From Oenanthe sinensis (taxonomy: Eukaryota > Streptophyta > Magnoliopsida > Apiales > Apiaceae): a stretch of DNA of 64,000 bases. Both the position numbers and the translations under genes were made by a program. Positions 58,143 to 64,000 of the stretch are shown here, piece after piece. Every line of letters starts with the position of its first letter. The first letter of the stretch is position 1. Where the stretch lies: contig CM053794.1 of assembly GCA_028671895.1 (NCBI GenBank), positions 24,476,501-24,540,500 on the forward strand, read 5' to 3'. The notes beneath the pieces were generated by a model. The model searched no databases. It was not told the DNA's origin and saw only the letters and a list, made by a program, of their open reading frames with translations.

Positions 58143-61100
58143 CTATCTTGGTGCCAGATGTGTGATACTTATTTCATTAATTGTTTCTGATTCAAATTTG
58201 CTTGATGAGGAATCATGAGTCTGTTCGGGATTTCTCTCAGAGTAAAAGCCAGGCTCTTTTGGAATAGGCAGTTCGATTTTACTACTGAGCATCAAAACCA
58301 CAGATGACATGCTTGGCCTTTCGTCTGGATATTGTTGCACACACAACAAAGCAATTTGAATTACTCGAAACAATTCATAGTGATTATTTAATTCTATGAT
58401 CACCGTGTCAACTACTTCCAAATGCTTGCCTTCATTATAGCATCTCCAAGCCTAAAAAGGTTGATGGCATTTTACAAAAGTCACCACATTGACACATAAG
58501 AATGTTCTAGTGTTTAAATATGTATTTTGGAGGATTTTTTTATAGCTTAGTGCCCTAGTAGCAAGTCTGATTGTCGTGGGTTCTCATTTGCCATTCCCTT
58601 GTACTTAAAATTCTAATGTATTGTGAATTTGAGCTTAGCTAATACATATATATAATTTTGTGTGTGTGCGTGTGTGTACACTTACATGTCCAAGAAGGTT
58701 ATGATTGTGATCTGGATGTCTAAAACCTCTGTTTCTCTTCCCACTTGCTATCTCTAGCACCAGGACGCCAAAGCTATAAACATCCGATTTAGTTGAAAAT
58801 AGACCTTCAATGGCATACTCAGGGGGCATGTATCCGCTGAAAGTGAAAATTGGATACAAGCTTAAATTTTGACCTGTGAGGAACTAATTCAAATTTTGAA
58901 ATATCATAAGAAGTCTTACTAGGTTCCTACTACTCTTGTTGTGCTTGCTTTAGTTTCGCTTCCTCCAAAAATTCTAGCCATGCCAAAATCTGAAATTTTT
59001 GGGTTCATCTCGTGATCAAGTAAAATATTACTCACTTTCAGATCTCTGTGAATGATTCTTAGCCTGGAATCCTCATGAAGGTAGAGTAGTCCTCTAGCAA
59101 TCCCATTTATAATGTTGTAGCGCTTCGGCCAGTCAAATGACTTGCAAAGTTCTTTATCTGTTCATTTATATTTATAATTTATATGTAGGCGTTACTTTAA
59201 TTATAATAAAAGATCATATGCAATTTACTAGCATGGAAGCTTTAGCTAGGGTCATACCAAAAATAATAGAATCTAAACCTCTGTTGGGCATATATTCATA
59301 GATCAACATTCTTTCTCCTCCTTCAACACAGCACCCAAGAAGTTTCACAAGATTCCTGTGTTGAAGTTTAGCGATGCATGAAACTTCATTCATGAATTCA
59401 TCTATTCCTTGTCTTGAAGTTTTAGATAGCCTCTTAACAGCTATCTCTTGACCCTTGTCCAACATGCCCTGAAAATAAACATATAATATAAGGAATGGTA
59501 TGCATTACATATTGATGAGGTGAGCAAGAGTGTCTTGGTGTTTCTGATGCACGATATGTATATATAGTACCTTGTAAACAGGTCCAAATCCACCCTCTCC
59601 AAGCTTATTGTTTAACGAGAAGTCATCTGTGGCTTTAGCAATTTGCATGACGGTAAACAAAGGTAAATCCAACTCGTTCTTGCCAATTCTGTAAGTTGCC
59701 TCACCAACGGATTCTAGTCTTACTATTCCTGCACAAGTGAGGTGTGTAAAATACATATCATTTCCTAGCATGTACAAGCAATATGATGACCAGTATTGTG
59801 CCTTTTCTCTCCAATTATAGCAACTCAATTTAATCAGCTAGCCAGTTCAATTGATACAGATATCTAAGGTGGTCTGCGGCCAAGTTCAATATTACTCTAT
59901 GTGTTACCTTTTCTTTTCAGCTTTCTCTTCCTGTATACATAAAGAAATAACAGGACTAGTATCACTGCCAGTCCTGCTAACGCAGAAATTACAATGACCA
60001 CCACCTGATTTGTACTCGAACTAGAGCTTTTGCTTTCCTCTGTGTAGTCTACATAAGAAATAATCCAGATGGTCAATAGATAATTTGACATAACAAAGTG
60101 TACGTTACATTTAGCTATCAGCATGTATGTGTGAGAATCATGGCCATGTGTGTGTGAGAACCAGGGTAAGGGGCCTGTAAAATTTCAACTTGCCTTCGGG
60201 AGAAAAATTAGGTGTATGTAGAAAAATATTACTGCTATATGACGTTACAGACTTACCTGAATCAGAGGCAGCCATTCTTACATATAGATCCTGTCCATCT
60301 TCCGAGTAGCCTCTAATATCATCCAGATCACCGAACCACCACAAGCATCCACTTCCACCGCTAAAATCTGCATTTGAATATGCCATACAAGAGCAGTCAT
60401 TCAAGCACAACCTTCGACATTCCTGCAGGTTCAGACTGATGTCGTACCTCGAGCGTTGCGTGTCTGGCAGTTTGACACCCGGAACCTTGATAAAACCATC
60501 TCCATTCTTACAATCCAGCGAAGTATTTCGAGAACACCCACCAGTCCAATCTGCTGCAGCCCACTTTTCTTGAAATTTTGGGTGAAACTTCCGGATACAT
60601 TCACATCTAGGGGAATTATTGGTGTTACAAATACCATTTCCACCACAAATTTTGTAATTATCACAATCATTTACCTGAAAAGACAGATAAATGGACCATT
60701 CAAGTTTTTGCTTATTCCATGTTAGCCGTTGTGGATGGCCATCAGGTGTCAGTATCAACCTTGTAATAGCAGATTCAGAACTATCGGTAAGCTCAAACTT
60801 ATAATAAATCTCCTTTGGTGATATAAAAAAATTATGAGTATAGATTTCAATCCTATCCTGCTTTGGGAAGCCGCTAAATCCAATACCAACCCATGGTCCG
60901 GTCCTGTATATAAGCTTTGATTCTCTCCACAACAATGACTGTGGGTAACCATTACGATCAATCCGATAAATATAACTTCCACTAGAAGGATCATCAGCAC
61001 TTTTCCATGAAGTAAAATACCTCTGCAGCCCCGTGTCCAAGTCTATTCCAAATTTCATCCCTGGTAGAAAATTATCTCCAGGATGATCAAAACTTTGCCA

Positions 61101-61523
61101 AACAATATCTTTTAGCCCATCCTTATTTTTATCCCGAAAAACAAGATTTCCTGTGTCTAGCAGCTGCGCTATAGGATTGTTTACTGATCTTGATGAATTC
61201 GTTGATGAATTTGATGACCATATTATCGTCTCGTTAGCTAGTACAACTATGCCTTTACTAGTCACAGTTACAACCCCGCGGGAAGTATTTGTAACTGGAT
61301 TATCTCTATTAGCCACCCATACAACTGTCCCATTCGATATTTTCTTGTACCATATACCAAAATATCGATTCCCTGGAAGAACATTGGTGCTGAAAAATCC
61401 CATTTCGAACTCTCCTCGTGCTGAAACAATGGTTTCTCCATCTCTTACAGGCTGATTTATGTTGATGGTGTCAAGTGCAGTACAAGTTATCAAGAATGTG
61501 AATAAAAATGAAAAGAAAAGCAT
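58143..61523 (-). CDS. G-type lectin S-receptor-like Ser/Thr kinase, seven exons
   Basis: The exons (minus strand) are 61523-60257, 60048-59908, 59728-59571, 59468-59258, 59157-58920, 58836-58686 and 58451-58143. All have GT-AG junctions with matching phases, giving 824 residues, the family's usual size and intron pattern. A signal peptide (about 1-17) is followed by a bulb-lectin domain (about 20-150, with WVANRDNP), an S-locus glycoprotein domain with an EGF-like part (about 200-345) and a PAN/apple domain (about 345-420, C..LCLNDCSCMAY). Exon 2 carries the membrane helix (VVVIVISALAGLAVILVLLF). The kinase keeps the GEGGFGPVYK loop, the VAIK-type lysine (IAVKRL), HRDLKVSNILLD and DFGMAR, so it should be active. 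Relatives act in self-recognition or immune sensing; the ligand is unknown. Confidence 0.95.
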
Positions 61524-62448
61524 GGTGTGTGTTTCATTAGTCCTCTATACTATACTTAGTGTTTTTCTTTCATGTATTCAATATGTGTTATAGGCCATCA
61601 TTATAATTAAATTCTTACTAGAACAAGATAGGAAGGTTCAACATTTGACTTGGCTTTGTCTTCGGTAGAACCCGCAATTGAAGCTGGTCAATGTTTTGGT
61701 TCACCTAATGAATTTCAATTATTTTAGCACAATAAATTCACTTCTAAATTAGACTTTAAACAGTAATTAAGTTGCAATAATTGTATTTTGGGAATTTAAA
61801 ATTATTCTCACCACATGTAAATTATTAAAATAATTATAAATATATATGTATCTAGAAAAAAAGAAGGCAAACGAAACCAGCAAGTTGAAACTGTTAACTG
61901 TTAATAGCCTCCTTTGTAGACTTGCCTCGTGAAATTAATCCAAGTCTGTCATCAACAATTTTGTATCAACTTCACAGTTCCGGAGCCTCCAGGGTCTCTT
62001 AATTCTATACGACTGGCTATTATTCAATTTACCCTTTTTTTAATGGCTTATTAAATTTACTTTAAGACTAAACAAAAAATATTTCTAAATTTGTATTTGT
62101 AAGGGTGGATTAAGCCAGCATTTGTTACGGTTAAATTTTTCTGAATTAAATAAGTATTTTAGATGTCAGTAAATTTTATAAATTTAATGAAATTAGTAAT
62201 AAACAAAAGTTTATATGGTGTACAAAAAATAAAGCAATTTATCTAAAATATAATCATGTAGTTTCATGTCCCTCCCCGCCACACATTATTTAGGGGTCCG
62301 GGTCATGCGTGGTAAATGGTGAACGACCTATCTGCAGTTGTGGATATGCGGGTCAACGAAACAATAAATACAAAAAGACACGGAGAGTAAATTAGAACCT
62401 AATCTTACGCGTTTATGAAAGTGGAAGATAGAGAGGCCAAGAAATATT
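61524..62448 (-). promoter_or_regulatory. Upstream region of the lectin receptor kinase
   Basis: This is the presumed promoter on the minus strand. It is AT-rich, with no ORF or repeat boundary. I could not place a TATA box or start site with confidence. Confidence 0.35.
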
Positions 62449-62674
62449 GGGCCGTTTGACAATAACTTTTTTCCGGAAATAAGTCTTTATTTCCGGAAAA
62501 AAGTAGGGATGCATGTATTTTTTTTGAAAATAAGTAATTTATTTTTTATTTTGAAAATAATATTTGGTTTTAAAATTCTAAAATAAATATTTATCTTTAA
62601 AATAAAATGAAAATATGTAAAAAATAAAAATAAAATAAGTTACTTATTTTAAGTTTAAGGAACCCCAAACAGCC
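62449..62674. mobile_element. hAT-like MITE
   Basis: GGGCCGTTTG at the left and CAAACAGCC at the right are near-perfect inverted ends, of the type seen in hAT-derived MITEs. Internal palindromes include TTCCGGAAATAA...TTATTTCCGGAA. Flanks share ATATT, but a full 8-bp target duplication is not clear. Confidence 0.6.
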
Positions 62675-63038
62675 ATATTATTAGAGCAATGCTACTCAAA
62701 AATATTGTAATTTTTTTTCACATATACTTTAACTTATTAGACCAAAAAATATAATTATTTTAACAATGGAGTCAAAGTATTTTAAATTACGTGCAGGAAA
62801 GTCAAATGATAAATATAAAAAATAGAGGAAGTATGATATAACTTGTTTTGATTCGTGAACGTATATATACGTGAGGTCTAATATTATTATTAAAAAATTA
62901 CTAATTATACAAGTGACAACTTAATATTTCGAACAATTATTAGGACAATTTTTGTCATAGCCAAAATTTCTCATATTATTATTACTCTTTACATTTCCTT
63001 TTTTTTTTGGAATGCATCATCACTCTTTTCTTATTCCC

Positions 63039-63042
<4 letters not shown>

Positions 63043-63115
<73 letters not shown>
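63043..63115. repeat. (TA)n microsatellite
   Basis: This is an uninterrupted TA dinucleotide run of about 73 bp. The (Ile-Tyr)n open frame through it is an artefact of the repeat. Confidence 0.97.
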
Positions 63116-63118
<3 letters not shown>

Positions 63119-64000
63119 TACATGCATGTATAGGAATTCATTCTAATTTTTGTATCAACATCAACCACCATTTCTATTATCTTAGATTTCGACAGCTACG
63201 TCAAACAATCAAACATCCAAAAATGGTTAGCATCACTGCATCAAATACTCGGAATGCACCATGATGTGTAAAAATATTATAAGCGCACAGTGTTTAATTA
63301 TAACAATTACATATCGATCATCATAGACTATGAAACTTCCAAATCCTAACAAATAAATCAGGCAGACTAGACAAATAGTGTTGAGATGAGATTTGTTTAA
63401 CCTAATAAGTAAATAAGATCATATAAATATGGATTTTGAACCTGTTCTTTCGATGACCCCTCTTAATTGATTAATTAATAGATTTAGTGAGACAAGAGAT
63501 CCAATACTTGAAGTATAAATGCCTTTTATTTTATCATACATATTGGAATCAGGTCATACTTTAAAAAGTTAATTTTTTAACTCATTTATATCTAATCTTT
63601 TTTTCTGGCTTGGCTAGGCGGGATAGCCGAGCCACTACTCTTTCGTTATAACCTTGTCCCGGCAAAACCAATAAACAAAAAATATATTCAACGAGCAAAA
63701 AGGACAGAGAGAAAACCTAGGAATCTGAATCCATCAATCAATTACAATTAATATACAACTTACCTTAAAAATCAATTCTCTTTCTTCATAAACAAATATC
63801 AATTAACGAGATAAGCATATACTATGAAACTTATTATCTAACAATAACCCATCAAAACTCCATGGAGTAAACATTGACTATGAAAAATAAATCCAGTAAC
63901 AATAATATATCAAAATCACTTTATTAATCAAACAATTAGGCATCAAGAACAATTATGAGAATCAATTAATAGGAACAAGTAAATACTAAAAATAATTAAC
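63116..64000. other. AT-rich intergenic DNA, no gene seen
   Basis: There are no supported ORFs, RNA genes or repeat termini to the end of the window. A GC-richer phrase near 63605-63665 is not recognised. Confidence 0.5.

Noticed and set aside
60431..61455. Additional ORFs overlapping exon 1 of the lectin receptor kinase
   Set aside because: They are alternative-frame shadows of a long, domain-complete exon.
63007..63264. 85-codon ORF with a long Ile-Tyr repeat
   Set aside because: It is a translation of the (TA)n microsatellite.
63605..63665. GC-richer phrase considered as a tRNA remnant
   Set aside because: I could not draw a cloverleaf or find conserved tRNA box sequences.

Overview
The window is nuclear DNA of a flowering plant. 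It is AT-rich, has intron-bearing genes with GT-AG junctions, Stowaway-type MITEs and large Ty1/copia (Sirevirus-type) retrotransposons. The gene set (Tubby-like F-box, ROH1-like, G-type lectin receptor kinase) fits a eudicot; I could not fix the species.

Region 1 (1-42 kb) is retrotransposon-dominated. The first 16.2 kb holds a direct repeat with a 13.1-kb period. The left copy is flank (1-1255), a 1,806-bp LTR (1256-3061), then a decayed minus-strand copia interior (about 3.1-12.3 kb, element C). The right copy repeats the same flank (13107-14360) and LTR (14361-16166), but that LTR ends in a target-site duplication, like a solo LTR. Next come two related minus-strand elements, A (16321-28256) and B (30154-41977), about 1.9 kb apart. 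Each has TG...CA LTRs, an initiator-Met-tRNA-type primer site, gag, pol, a spacer, a very large third ORF (about 1,500 codons) and a polypurine tract. Both carry point lesions, but few: B has one frameshift in gag, two stops in pol, and one frameshift plus two stops in the third ORF. Between A and B lie a degenerate MITE and a receptor-kinase exon fragment.

Region 2 (42.7-62 kb) is genic. A four-exon Tubby-like F-box gene (43903-49742, +) is followed by a single-coding-exon ROH1-like/DUF793 gene (52702-53838, +). After a Stowaway MITE and a fossil caulimovirid fragment (about 57.0-58.1 kb, -) comes an apparently intact seven-exon G-type lectin S-receptor-like kinase (58143-61523, -). The last 2.5 kb holds a hAT-like MITE and a (TA)n microsatellite.

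The host genes have unrelated roles and are not an operon. The most unusual content is in elements A and B: the giant non-Env-like third ORF preceded by a plant-promoter-like leader, a decamer (AAACTCTGAT) that recurs in LTRs, spacers and coding sequence where it encodes Asn-Ser-Asp, and a gag/pol junction closed to frameshifting but matching a possible 128-nt intron.
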